A stretch of 64,000 bases of DNA from SAR202 cluster bacterium bin90 (GTDB taxonomy: Bacteria; Chloroflexota; Dehalococcoidia; Lucifugimonadales; JADFKI01): positions 1 through 64,000 of the forward strand of contig MPND01000007.1 of NCBI GenBank assembly GCA_002238855.1, written 5' to 3'. The position numbers were made by a program, and so were the translations under genes. How positions within the stretch are numbered: the first letter of the stretch is position 1; each line of letters begins with the position of its first letter. The notes under the pieces are model-generated. The model did no database searches. It worked only from the letters and a program-made list of their open reading frames with translations, and was not told the DNA's origin. Shown in pieces: positions 6,970 to 15,686 of the stretch.

Positions 6970-8793
6970 ATGGAAGTTATATGGCGAATAATCAAGATGG
7001 CCTTCAGTCGCAGACGGGAGATGACCTTAGCGTATATCTCGATGATTGGCGCGACTACGGCGTACCTGTTCCTTCCGTATTTGTTCGGAAGGGCAATCGA
7101 CCAGATAGACTCGATGCTGAGGGTGGGAGGCATTCCCCTGCAGAGCCTATTGGTGATAGTCGGGGCCATAATCGGTCTGAGCATTGTGCGCGGTGGACTT
7201 TCGTACTTTCAGAACTACTTCGGCGAGGCGGTCTCACAGTATGTGTCATACGACCTGCGGAACAAGCTGTATGACCATGTGCAGCACCTGAGCTTCGGGT
7301 TTCACGACAAGAACCACACAGGACAGGTGATGTCGCGCGCGATCACGGATGTGGAGAACATCCGGATGTTCGTGAACATGGGCATCGTGAGGACGCCATA
7401 CTTCCTGTCTTTGTTCGTGGTCGTTTCGATCATCCTGGTCAGGATGGACTGGCAGCTAGGATTGGCGAGCATCGGGTTCGTGCCGCTGGTGATGGTGGTG
7501 TCGGGAATAGTGCGGCTGAGGCTGCGGGAGGCGTGGCTGAAGATACAGGACATGATGGCCGATCTTAACACCGTGCTGCAGGAGAACCTGACGGGGCAGC
7601 GGGTGGTGAAGGCATTCGCGTCCGAGGATTTCGAGAACCAGAAGTACAACGACAAGAGCATGGAAGTCTCCGAGTCGTTTATGAGCGCGGAGAAGCTGCG
7701 AGCGGCAAACAACGCGTTCACGCTGTTTTCGTTCCAGATGGGTCTTGCGATAATTCTGCTGTTCGGCGGCTGGCGCGTCTTGAACGGCGCTCTCAGCATC
7801 GGCGACCTGGCGGCGTTCGTATTCTACATGCAGATTCTGGCGATGCCGGTGCGGATGTCCGGCTTCCTGGTGAATGCTTACGCGAGGGCGGCGTCCGGTG
7901 GACAGCGGCTGTTCGAGATACTGGACACCGAGTCCGATGTGGCTGAGAAAGCTGACGCCAAGGAGCTTGGGCACGTCAAGGGGCATGTTCGGTTCGAAGA
8001 AGTGAGCTTCAGCTACGAGGAAGGCAAGCCCGTTCTCAAGAACATCAACTTCGAGGCTGAACCTGGCAAAGTAGTCGCGCTGCTTGGCCCTCCGGGGAGC
8101 GGCAAAAGCTCGGTGGCGAACCTGCTGCCGCGCTTCTATGATGTGGGGTCGGGGCGTATAACAATCGATGACGAAGATATACGCGATGCGTCGCTGAAGT
8201 CGTTGCGGCACAACATCGGAATAGTGCAGCAGGATGTGTTCCTGTTTGGCGCTGGACTGCGGGAGAATATCGCATACGGGCGTGAGGACGCGCCACTCGA
8301 GGATGTGATGCGAGCCGCGAAGATAGCGCAGCTGCACGATTTCATATCGGCGCTGGACGGCGCGTACGACACCGAGGTCGGGGAGCGAGGAGTAAACCTG
8401 TCGGGCGGACAGAGACAGCGAATGTCCATCGCCCGTGCGGTGCTGCTGGACCCGCCGATACTGGTGCTGGACGACTCTACTTCCAGCGTGGACGCGAATA
8501 CGGAGGACCTGATTCGCCGGGCGATGGAAGAGGTGATGAAGGGTCGGACGACGATCATCATAGCGCACAGGCTCAGCACGGTGCATAGAGCCGATGAGAT
8601 TATCGTGATGGACAGGGGCGAGATAGCGGAGCGTGGAACGCACCAGGAGCTTCTGGCGCTGGGCGGCAAGTACAGAGAGATATACGAGCTGCAACTAAGA
8701 CCGCAGGAGGATGTCATGCGAGACATCGATGTGGGCAACGAATTCAGCAGCACGGACCAGCCCGCGAGCGCAAAGGAGGCCGTAACAATATGA
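6970..8793 (+). CDS. ABC exporter half-transporter, subunit with degenerate Walker B
   Basis: About 607 residues from the ATG at 6970, which has AGGAGG 13 bases upstream; an in-frame GTG/ATG at 6928/6931 would add 13-14 residues without a good ribosome binding site. A six-helix type I exporter membrane domain (~1-310) is followed by a nucleotide-binding domain: Walker A GPPGSGKS (~373-380), intact signature LSGGQ (~477-481), Walker B LVLDD and H-loop His (~533). The residue after the Walker B Asp is Asp (~502) instead of the catalytic Glu. This is the pattern of the non-consensus half of heterodimeric exporters (TM287/288, BmrCD type). The stop overlaps the next start by four bases, consistent with coupled translation. 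The substrate cannot be told from sequence. Confidence 0.92.
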   Translation: MEVIWRIIKMAFSRRREMTLAYISMIGATTAYLFLPYLFGRAIDQIDSMLRVGGIPLQSLLVIVGAIIGLSIVRGGLSYFQNYFGEAVSQYVSYDLRNKLYDHVQHLSFGFHDKNHTGQVMSRAITDVENIRMFVNMGIVRTPYFLSLFVVVSIILVRMDWQLGLASIGFVPLVMVVSGIVRLRLREAWLKIQDMMADLNTVLQENLTGQRVVKAFASEDFENQKYNDKSMEVSESFMSAEKLRAANNAFTLFSFQMGLAIILLFGGWRVLNGALSIGDLAAFVFYMQILAMPVRMSGFLVNAYARAASGGQRLFEILDTESDVAEKADAKELGHVKGHVRFEEVSFSYEEGKPVLKNINFEAEPGKVVALLGPPGSGKSSVANLLPRFYDVGSGRITIDDEDIRDASLKSLRHNIGIVQQDVFLFGAGLRENIAYGREDAPLEDVMRAAKIAQLHDFISALDGAYDTEVGERGVNLSGGQRQRMSIARAVLLDPPILVLDDSTSSVDANTEDLIRRAMEEVMKGRTTIIIAHRLSTVHRADEIIVMDRGEIAERGTHQELLALGGKYREIYELQLRPQEDVMRDIDVGNEFSSTDQPASAKEAVTI

Positions 8794-10715
8794 TGATGAG
8801 CGGTGGCGCGTTCAGCGGACGAAGCAGCTCAAGGGAAGTCGATGGCGACACGTTCGGGCGCGTCTATGACAAAAGAGTGATAATGCGGCTGTTGCCGTAT
8901 GTACGCCCGTACAAGTTATTCGCGATACTGGCGTTCATATCGATGCTGGTCTATGTGGGGTCGCAGATCGCTATCCCCTTCCTGCTGAAGTACGGCATCG
9001 ACGGCCCCATAGATAAGGGCGACTTCCGGGGACTACTTATGGTGGGCGGCGTGTTCGTTGTGGTTGCGCTGGGAGGCATGGCGGCTAACTACTTCCAGCA
9101 GATGTTCATGGCGAAAGTCGGCCTGGGGATGCTGTACGACCTGCGGCGGGCGATGTTCGGCCATCTGCAGAAGCTGTCGCTTTCGTATTACGACAAGACG
9201 GAAGTGGGGCGGATAATGTCGCGCGTGCAGGGCGATGTATGGCAGTTGCAGGAGCTCATGACCGTGGTCATCATGACGGCGGCGGACCTTCTGAGCCTGG
9301 GCGGCATCATAGTGATGCTGCTCATTCTGAACCTGAAGCTCGGACTGATAACTTTGGCGGTACTGCCAATACTGGGGCTTACGATGGGAATCTGGCAGCC
9401 GTTCGCGGTGAAAGCATTCCTGCGAATCCGGACGGCGATTTCCATTGTTAACGGCGCGCTGAACGAGAACATAACAGGCGTGCGCGTGGTGCAGGCGCTT
9501 AACCGGCAGCCGCGCAACCTGAGAGAGTTCGACGAGAAGAACACTGAACACCTGCGGGCGAACCTGTGGGCGGGCAAGCTGTCTTCGAGCCTGCTGCCGG
9601 CAGTGGACATTCTGACCGCACTGGCGATTGTGCTGGCGATTTACTTCGGCTCCGGCATGGTGCAGGGCAACGAGATTGCGATCGGTGTGCTGATAGCGTT
9701 CATCATGTACATACAGCGGTTCTTCGACCCGATCCGCAACCTGACGATGCAGTACACGCAGTTGCAGCGGTCGATGGCGTCCGGGGCGCGGATATTCGAG
9801 CTACTGGATGTAGAGCCGGACCTGGTGGACAGGCCGAACGCGAACAACCTGCCGAAGCTGCGGGGCGGCCTCGAACTCAAGGACCTGAGCTTCAGCTACT
9901 CCGCGAGCGCTGACATCGTGGGTCTGGACAGGGAAGACGACTCGCGAAATGGCCGGAATGGCACCGCGAACGGCGCGAGCGAAGTGCCCGATGTGCTGAA
10001 GAACCTTTCACTGCACATAGACCCGGGCGAGACGGTGGCGGTCGTTGGTCCGACAGGCGCGGGCAAGACGACGTTGGTGTCGCTGATATCGAGATTCTAC
10101 GATGTGCCGCGCGAGAAGGGCGCGATACTGGTGGACGGCTACGACATCCGCGATGTAACGCGCAGCTCGCTGGCAGGGCAGATGAGCATGGTGCTGCAGG
10201 AGCCGTTCCTGTTCTCCGGCACGGTGCGAGATAACATCAAGTACAACCACCCCGGCGCGAGTGACAAGCACATGGTCGAGGCGTCGAAGGCGGTGGGCGT
10301 ACACGACATCATAATGCAGCTGGACGAGGGGTATGACACGTATCTCGCGGAGCGCGGCGTGAACCTGAGCCTCGGGCAGAGGCAGCTTCTGAGCTTTGCG
10401 CGGGCGATTGTCGCCGATCCGCGCATCCTGATACTGGACGAGGCGACGGCGAATATCGACAGCTACACGGAGATGCTGATCCAGCAGGCGTTGCAGCGGC
10501 TTCTGAGGGACCGTACTGCGATCGTGATAGCGCACAGGCTGTCCACGATACGCGGCGCTGACAAGATAGTTGTGCTGAACCAGGGCGAGATCGTGGAGGT
10601 TGGCACGCACGAATCGCTGATGGATCAGGACGGGCTTTACGCGCACCTGTACAGCATGAACTATGCTTCCATGGAAGAAGAGACGGCGGAGGCTGGGGAG
10701 GCTGCTGGGACTTAG
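8790..10715 (+). CDS. ABC exporter half-transporter, subunit with catalytic Glu
   Basis: 641 residues. The membrane domain covers ~30-320. The nucleotide-binding domain has Walker A GPTGAGKT (420-427), signature LSLGQ (526-530, deviating from LSGGQ), Walker B LILDE with the catalytic Glu551, and H-loop His582. A polar insertion of about 28 residues (~373-402) interrupts the domain between its first strand and Walker A. Together with the upstream subunit it makes one consensus ATP site (its own Glu with the partner's LSGGQ) and one degenerate site, the hallmark of an asymmetric heterodimer. The gene begins within an ATGA overlap and is followed by a terminator. Confidence 0.93.
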   Translation: MMMSGGAFSGRSSSREVDGDTFGRVYDKRVIMRLLPYVRPYKLFAILAFISMLVYVGSQIAIPFLLKYGIDGPIDKGDFRGLLMVGGVFVVVALGGMAANYFQQMFMAKVGLGMLYDLRRAMFGHLQKLSLSYYDKTEVGRIMSRVQGDVWQLQELMTVVIMTAADLLSLGGIIVMLLILNLKLGLITLAVLPILGLTMGIWQPFAVKAFLRIRTAISIVNGALNENITGVRVVQALNRQPRNLREFDEKNTEHLRANLWAGKLSSSLLPAVDILTALAIVLAIYFGSGMVQGNEIAIGVLIAFIMYIQRFFDPIRNLTMQYTQLQRSMASGARIFELLDVEPDLVDRPNANNLPKLRGGLELKDLSFSYSASADIVGLDREDDSRNGRNGTANGASEVPDVLKNLSLHIDPGETVAVVGPTGAGKTTLVSLISRFYDVPREKGAILVDGYDIRDVTRSSLAGQMSMVLQEPFLFSGTVRDNIKYNHPGASDKHMVEASKAVGVHDIIMQLDEGYDTYLAERGVNLSLGQRQLLSFARAIVADPRILILDEATANIDSYTEMLIQQALQRLLRDRTAIVIAHRLSTIRGADKIVVLNQGEIVEVGTHESLMDQDGLYAHLYSMNYASMEEETAEAGEAAGT

Positions 10716-10750
10716 ACGCGCGCGAGTGCGAAGATAGAACGAGACATTGA

Positions 10751-10778
10751 GGGGGCGGTTTTTGGACCGCCCCCTTTT
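10751..10778 (+). terminator. Terminator of the ABC exporter operon
   Basis: GGGGGCGGT / ACCGCCCCC stem followed by TTTT, about 35 bases after the stop codon of the second subunit. Confidence 0.85.
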
Positions 10779-10813
10779 CAACTCCCAACCAATAGAATGA
10801 TACTGAGGACATC

Positions 10814-11692
10814 TTGATACTCAATCGCCAGAAACTGATTCTATCTCTACTTCGAATGGCTGGAGGTGAGGCGTCAAAGTTACAGTTGATGAAGTGGTCT
10901 TTCTTGATTTCTGAAGTTTCGCCAAATGGAGGTGGCGATAGTTTCTATGAATTTATGCCATATCGCTTTGGGCCATACTCCTTTTGCCTAGAAAACGAAA
11001 TGATTCAATTGAGGCGACAAGCTCTTGTTCGTCTTCAAGGAGAAGAAATCTGGAGACTAACGCCGCATGGTGCGAGGGAAGCAAAGGGACTTCGGGATCG
11101 TCTCTCGCGAGACGTCGAGCATATTATGAGATCTTATGGGTCCCTGAGGACGGGTGACCTGATTGATCACGTTTATGCGGAGCACCCTTGGTTTACAGTA
11201 AATTGTGACGTTCTGGAGAAAAGAGCTCTAAAGCGTCATAAGGCGGATAAGAAGATTTATACAATCGGATACAGCGGATTCAGCATTGATGGTTTTCTCA
11301 ATCAGCTGATGCGCAGCGGGATCTCTCGACTTATTGATGTGCGTAACAACCCCTCTTCAAGAAAATATGGATTCAGTAAGACGCGCTTGTCCGGTCTATG
11401 CGCCTTGGTTGGTATTGAATATGAGAGCTTCCCTGAATTAGGAATTCCTCATGAACAACGACGCAATGCTAAAAGCGATTCGGAATACTGCAAACTATTC
11501 GATTCCTATAGGCGCGACATTCTCGCTAAGCAGGATGTGGCAATAACCAGTGTACTCTCCCTTCTACAGCAGGAACCCAGTGTACTGATGTGTGTGGAAT
11601 CGAGTCCGACCCAATGTCATCGCTCTCATCTCGCAGATGCTATATCAGGCAAAGGCTCTGAGGACATTTGCCACATTGGATCCTCCGTATGA
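10814..11692 (+). CDS. YwgA-like helical domain fused to DUF488
   Basis: 292 residues from a TTG start preceded by GAGGA. Residues ~1-125 resemble the helical, winged-helix-like YwgA/DUF4065-type domain (KLQLMKWSFLISE, FMPYRFGPYS). Residues ~147-285 are a DUF488 domain with its hallmark motifs: TIGYSG (150-154), IDVRNNPSSRKYGFSK (174-189) and a Cys-Glu/His-Arg signature (CVESSPTQCHRS, 260-271). The biochemical function of DUF488 is not established as far as I know. The gene and its downstream partner are distinctly more AT-rich than their neighbours, suggesting transfer. The stop shares an ATGA with the next start, so the two genes are likely translated together. Confidence 0.8.
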   Translation: MILNRQKLILSLLRMAGGEASKLQLMKWSFLISEVSPNGGGDSFYEFMPYRFGPYSFCLENEMIQLRRQALVRLQGEEIWRLTPHGAREAKGLRDRLSRDVEHIMRSYGSLRTGDLIDHVYAEHPWFTVNCDVLEKRALKRHKADKKIYTIGYSGFSIDGFLNQLMRSGISRLIDVRNNPSSRKYGFSKTRLSGLCALVGIEYESFPELGIPHEQRRNAKSDSEYCKLFDSYRRDILAKQDVAITSVLSLLQQEPSVLMCVESSPTQCHRSHLADAISGKGSEDICHIGSSV

Positions 11693-12519
11693 AAGAAGTC
11701 TACACGCCTACGCCAGTATTGATAACAGTCAAGACCTACCCTCACCCGTCACGCAGCTATGGAGAACTGGTCTGCACAGCGGGTATTACTAAAGACGGAG
11801 AGTGGGTTCGCCTTTATCCGATAGATTTCCGACACAGACGGCCGGAACAGCAATTCCAGAAATATCAGTGGGTAGAGTTAGGTCTATTACCGCACGGGAG
11901 CGGGAACGACAACAGGAAAGAAAGCCGCAAGCCGGATCTGGATTCGATACGACTTCTAGGGCCGCCACTCTCGTCAAGAAATTATTGGCGCGACCGGAGA
12001 AATGTAATCGATCACTTACCTGTGCACTCTCTCAATCAATTGAAGACTTTACACAAGGAAGACCGCACGTCTTTGGGTATTGTTCGCCCTTCCCAAATCC
12101 TAGATCTGAAAATAGAGCCAAATGCTGAAGAATGGAAACCAGGATGGCAAGCAACTTTAAATCAATTCAGAATGTTGGGCCCACAGCCTCTTCCCTTGAG
12201 GAAAATACCATTCAAGTTCAGCTATGTTTTCGAGTGCGAAGACAGCGACAAACCGCACAGCGCAATGATAGAGGATTGGGAGTTGGGAGTTCTCTGGCTG
12301 AGGGAATTTGAAAGGCTTGGAAATGAGCTAGACGCCGCAGAAAGCGTCCGTCAGAAGTTCTTCAATGAAATGTGCGGGTCAAGCAAAGAAACGAAATTCT
12401 TTGTCGGCACCGTTTTTCCATTCAACTCTTGGGTCGTAATTGGTGTTTTCTGGCCTCCGTTAAATAAACAGACAAATGAACAGAGTTCCCTGTTTGACTG
12501 GAAGAATCAGTTGACTTGA
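11689..12519 (+). CDS. Uncharacterised partner of the DUF488 protein
   Basis: 276 residues starting at the ATG within the ATGA overlap; an in-frame TTG at 11668 is less likely. I do not recognise the family. The N-terminus is beta-rich (VLITVKTYPHPSRSYGELVCTAGI, WVRLYPIDFR), the middle carries conserved-looking LGIVRPSQI and PLRKIPFKFSYVFEC, and the end has a FPFNSWVVIGVFWPP segment. The early Tyr-Gly-Glu-Leu-Val-Cys-Thr-Ala-Gly run could be a nucleic-acid or small-molecule binding strand, but this is a guess. It shares the AT-rich composition of the DUF488 gene, so the two probably moved as a unit. Confidence 0.7.
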   Translation: MKEVYTPTPVLITVKTYPHPSRSYGELVCTAGITKDGEWVRLYPIDFRHRRPEQQFQKYQWVELGLLPHGSGNDNRKESRKPDLDSIRLLGPPLSSRNYWRDRRNVIDHLPVHSLNQLKTLHKEDRTSLGIVRPSQILDLKIEPNAEEWKPGWQATLNQFRMLGPQPLPLRKIPFKFSYVFECEDSDKPHSAMIEDWELGVLWLREFERLGNELDAAESVRQKFFNEMCGSSKETKFFVGTVFPFNSWVVIGVFWPPLNKQTNEQSSLFDWKNQLT

Positions 12520-12692
12520 CCTATGCAGTGAGCAGGCTCTCTGAGGCATACCTACCAGAAACCGATGCCGCTTTAGGTGGGACAAACGAGGAGGAAGTCG
12601 GTGGCGGCGGTGAGGGAGAATCTGGCGCGGGTCGTAGTGGTTCGACTATGCGTTCGCCAGATCGGGAGTGCGTCTCTCATTAGCAAGTGACA

Positions 12693-12917
12693 TTATGTGA
12701 GACTTTGTGGCAGAGGCTTTTGTGGTTTGCGACCGAGGTCTGTGCAGAACTCAATATAGTCGTCCACCGCTTCTTCAAAGGCCGCCCGCAACTCTGGAAC
12801 AGAATCGGCGTGAAAGCCCACGATGTCGTCGATGCCCGTGATATGGCCTATAAAGCATTCATCATCATCGCTGTACTTAATGTCAGCGTCGTAGCCTTTG
12901 TGCTTCATCGTTGTCAT
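12693..12917 (-). CDS. Shortened HicB-like antitoxin, without HicA
   Basis: 74 residues. The start (MKHKGYDADIKYSDDDECFIGHITGI, then DSVPELRAAFEEAVDDYIEFC) matches the partial-RNase-H-like HicB N-terminal domain. HicB proteins usually continue with a ribbon-helix-helix DNA-binding domain; here the frame stops soon after RKPQKP, and I found no continuation in the other frames of the next 150 bases. No HicA toxin gene is adjacent. It sits 15 bases downstream of ruvB on the same strand. It may be a remnant or a solitary short-form HicB. Confidence 0.7.
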   Translation of the reverse strand: MTTMKHKGYDADIKYSDDDECFIGHITGIDDIVGFHADSVPELRAAFEEAVDDYIEFCTDLGRKPQKPLPQSLT

Positions 12918-12932
12918 GTTCGGCGCCTTAAG

Positions 12933-13964
12933 TCAGAATAGGTTTGCCTGCGGTGAGTTAGGGTTGTCCTTGGTGTAGTCGTAGCCGAGGTGGTCGTAGG
13001 CTCGGCGGGTGGCTACCCGGCCTCGAGGGGTCTTGTCGAGGAAACCGAGCTGCAGCAGAAATGGCTCGTACACGTCTTCGATGGTGTCGCTGTCTTCGCT
13101 GATGGACGCGGCGATGGTGTCCAAGCCGACGGGTCCGCCAGCGAACTTCTCGATAATGGAGAGCATCATGCGCCGGTCTGTGCCATCGAGGCCGCGCTCG
13201 TCAACTTCGAGCTGCTTCAACGCCTCCCGCGCGAGCTTTGCCGTGATGATGCCGTCTCCGATTACCTGCGCGTAGTCGCGGACGCGGCGGAGCAGGCGGT
13301 TGGCTATGCGGGGCGTTCCGCGCGCGCGGCGGGCAATCTCGGTTACGCCTTCGGGTTCCGCTTCGATTTCGAGGATGCGCGCTGAACGCTCCACGATGGT
13401 CGCCATTGCGTCTTCGTCGTAGAAGTCGAGGCGGTGGATGTTGCCGAAGCGGTCGCGCAGGGGCGGACTGAGCATGCCGTAGCGGGTGGTCGCGCCGATG
13501 AGAGTGAACGGCTTGATGGAGAGGTTCATGCTGCGTGCCTTGAGGCCCTTGTCGATGACCCAGGATACGAAGTAGTCCTCCATAGCGGGATACAGCACTT
13601 CTTCCACGACGCGGCTGAGCCTGTGGATTTCGTCAATGAAGAGGATGTCGCCTTCCTGCATCTGCGTGAGTGTGGCTACCATGTCGCCTGGGCGCTCGAT
13701 GGCGGGGCCGGAGGTGGTCTTGATGTTGACGCCCATCTCGAATGCCATGATGTTGGCGAGCGTGGTCTTGCCGAGACCCGGGGGACCGTAAAGCAGGACA
13801 TGGTCAAGTGGCTCGCTGCGCTGCTGTGCCGCCTGGATGCTGATGGCGAGCAAGTTCTTGATGGCGTTCTGCCCGATGTAGTCAACAATGCGACGCGGGC
13901 GCAGGCTGGTGTCCAGCGAGTGGTCGAATTCGTGGGGCGCGCCTGAGACGATGCGTTGGGTCAT
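12933..13964 (-). CDS. ruvB: Holliday junction branch migration helicase RuvB
   Basis: 343 residues, normal length. RuvB is the AAA+ motor that, with RuvA, drives branch migration of Holliday junctions for RuvC. Walker A GPPGLGKT (60-67), Walker B FIDEIHRL (Asp111-Glu112), sensor GATTR (~157-161) and arginine finger in LRDRFG (Arg170) are all intact, followed by the winged-helix C-terminus ([13 protein letters not shown]). ruvA and ruvC are not in this window. Confidence 0.97.
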   Translation of the reverse strand: MTQRIVSGAPHEFDHSLDTSLRPRRIVDYIGQNAIKNLLAISIQAAQQRSEPLDHVLLYGPPGLGKTTLANIMAFEMGVNIKTTSGPAIERPGDMVATLTQMQEGDILFIDEIHRLSRVVEEVLYPAMEDYFVSWVIDKGLKARSMNLSIKPFTLIGATTRYGMLSPPLRDRFGNIHRLDFYDEDAMATIVERSARILEIEAEPEGVTEIARRARGTPRIANRLLRRVRDYAQVIGDGIITAKLAREALKQLEVDERGLDGTDRRMMLSIIEKFAGGPVGLDTIAASISEDSDTIEDVYEPFLLQLGFLDKTPRGRVATRRAYDHLGYDYTKDNPNSPQANLF

Positions 13965-14035
13965 GGTCTAACTAACAGGATATACAGGATGGAAAGGATA
14001 GAGTAGTAGCTAATCTACCATGTGAGGCTATCATG

Positions 14036-14746
14036 TCAGGCGAGTTGGCGCAGGCGAGTTTCTGCCGCTTCTACATAGGATTGGTCTATGTCGCAGCCGG
14101 CGAATGCCCTGCCCTCCTGGATTGCGGCTACTGCGGTTGTGCCGCTGCCGAGGAAGGGATCGATAACTAGATCGTCAGGGTTGCTGTGCTTGCAGACAAG
14201 TTCCCGGAATAGGTCGAGCGGTTTCTGCGTGGGATGGATGCGTTTGCCGCCGTGTCGCGGGATGGGGTATGAGTAGTCGCCGCTGTCGTATCTGCTGTTG
14301 AAGGTGGGACTGCCGCCCTTGACGCCGACAACTGCCATTTCGCGGCTGTTGGACAGGTAGATGCACTTGCTGTTCAGAGGCACGGGGTTGGTCTTGTTCC
14401 AGACGATGAGCCGCAGCATCTTGAAACCCGCCTCTGCGAGCGCGTTATACAGATCGCTGATTTTCCAGAAGTCGTACCAGACTATCGCGGTTCCGCCGCG
14501 CCGAAGCACTCGATAGGCTTCACGGGCGAATGCGGTGAGGTCTATCTGCTGGTGGTCCCACTCGCCGAAGTCCATGGATACGGCGAAGCGCTGCACGCCG
14601 TTTTTTACGCTGGAGAAGCCGGTCTTTTTGCTTACGGCGTATGGCGGATCGGTAAGCACGAGATCAACGGAGTTTTTGCCGAGCGACTGCAGGAAGTCAC
14701 GGTAGTCACTGCACTCAATTTGAGAAAGTGTTGAAACAACCATCAA
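14036..14746 (-). CDS. Orphan DNA methyltransferase (N6-adenine or N4-cytosine type)
   Basis: 236 residues. The catalytic DPPY motif (33-36) precedes the AdoMet-binding FxGxG-type motif DPFLGSGTT (196-204), the beta-class order, and HPTQKP (171-176) matches the YhdJ/MboII-like family. There is no recognisable target-recognition insertion or restriction endonuclease gene next to it, so it is probably a solitary modifier (regulation, replication timing, or protection from incoming restriction systems). The target sequence cannot be predicted. Confidence 0.9.
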   Translation of the reverse strand: MMVVSTLSQIECSDYRDFLQSLGKNSVDLVLTDPPYAVSKKTGFSSVKNGVQRFAVSMDFGEWDHQQIDLTAFAREAYRVLRRGGTAIVWYDFWKISDLYNALAEAGFKMLRLIVWNKTNPVPLNSKCIYLSNSREMAVVGVKGGSPTFNSRYDSGDYSYPIPRHGGKRIHPTQKPLDLFRELVCKHSNPDDLVIDPFLGSGTTAVAAIQEGRAFAGCDIDQSYVEAAETRLRQLA

Positions 14747-14872
14747 TACACTGGATAGATACTAGCCGATTACTTTCACAGAACTTGTGTTCATTGTAGT
14801 GAGGGGCGGCATGATATGTCAACAAGCCTTGCAACTGGGCGTTGCAGTATAATTTGGCGATGGAGGTTGCCG

Positions 14873-15685
14873 ATGGTTGACTTTGCGGCGCTGAGCCAGG
14901 AGACGGTGGATATTTGGGACAGGAATGCCGATTTCTGGGATGAACGGATGGGCGAAGGAAATGCCTTCCACAAGATCCTGATTGAGCCGACCCAGCTGAA
15001 GTTGCTGTCGCTGCAGGCGGGAGAGCGAGTGCTGGACATTGGCTGCGGGAACGGGCAATTCGCGCGCATGATGGCTTCGCTGGGCGCGGATGTAATGGCG
15101 GTAGATGCCGCGCCGCGGATGATCGAGAACGCGCGGGGCAGAACGCCTGCGAACGCCGACTATGCCGAGCGATTGCGCTACAAAGTGATTGACGCGAGCG
15201 ACGAGGGAGCAATGCTTGCGCTTGGAGAATCCGAGTTCGATGCGGCGGTTGCCACGATGATGCTGATGGATGTTGCGAGTATTGAGCCTATCGCGAGAGT
15301 GGTGAGGCGAATTCTGAAACCGACTGGGCGAATGGTGTTTTCGATTATGCACCCTTGCTTCAACTCGACGGAAGGGTTCGCGCAGATAATGGAGCGTGAC
15401 GAGACAGGCGGCGAATTGGTGGAGCGCCTGACGGTGCGAGTAACGCGATACATCGAGCCGCATACGCACAAGGGGCTGGCGATGGGCGGTCAGCCTGTGC
15501 CACAGAACTACTTCCACAGGCCTTTGAGCGCGCTGCTTGGCGTGTTCTTCAATGCTGGGTTTGTTGTGGATGCGATCGAGGAGCCGGTTTTTCCGAAGGG
15601 TGTTCCGGGTGATGACGGATTCGGATGGCTGAGGTACAAGGATATTCCGCCTGTGCTTTCGGTGCGGCTCAGGGTTGGGGGCTGA
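14873..15685 (+). CDS. Class I SAM-dependent methyltransferase
   Basis: About 270 residues from the ATG at 14873, which has GGAGG six bases upstream; an upstream in-frame ATG at 14816 has no good ribosome binding site. Motif I is VLDIGCGNGQFARM, followed by VMAVDAAPRMIENAR and an acidic motif II region, typical of Methyltransf_11/25 enzymes acting on small molecules. The substrate is unknown. It directly precedes another methyltransferase gene, with stop and start one base apart. Confidence 0.85.
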   Translation: MVDFAALSQETVDIWDRNADFWDERMGEGNAFHKILIEPTQLKLLSLQAGERVLDIGCGNGQFARMMASLGADVMAVDAAPRMIENARGRTPANADYAERLRYKVIDASDEGAMLALGESEFDAAVATMMLMDVASIEPIARVVRRILKPTGRMVFSIMHPCFNSTEGFAQIMERDETGGELVERLTVRVTRYIEPHTHKGLAMGGQPVPQNYFHRPLSALLGVFFNAGFVVDAIEEPVFPKGVPGDDGFGWLRYKDIPPVLSVRLRVGG

Positions 15686-15686
15686 C

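Noticed and set aside
7456-8694. Long open frame antisense to the first ABC exporter gene (412 codons)
   Set aside because: It is a composition-driven shadow of a well-supported ABC transporter gene, is rich in His, Arg and Gln, and has no recognisable domain.
12520-12692. Missing C-terminal half of HicB or a HicA gene
   Set aside because: All frames on the minus strand were read and none encodes a ribbon-helix-helix or a HicA-like double-stranded RNA-binding fold.
14817-14872. N-terminal extension of the first methyltransferase and a TATAAT at 14848-14853
   Set aside because: The GGAGG before 14873 fixes the start. The TATAAT has no -35 at a usual distance, so I did not list it as a promoter.
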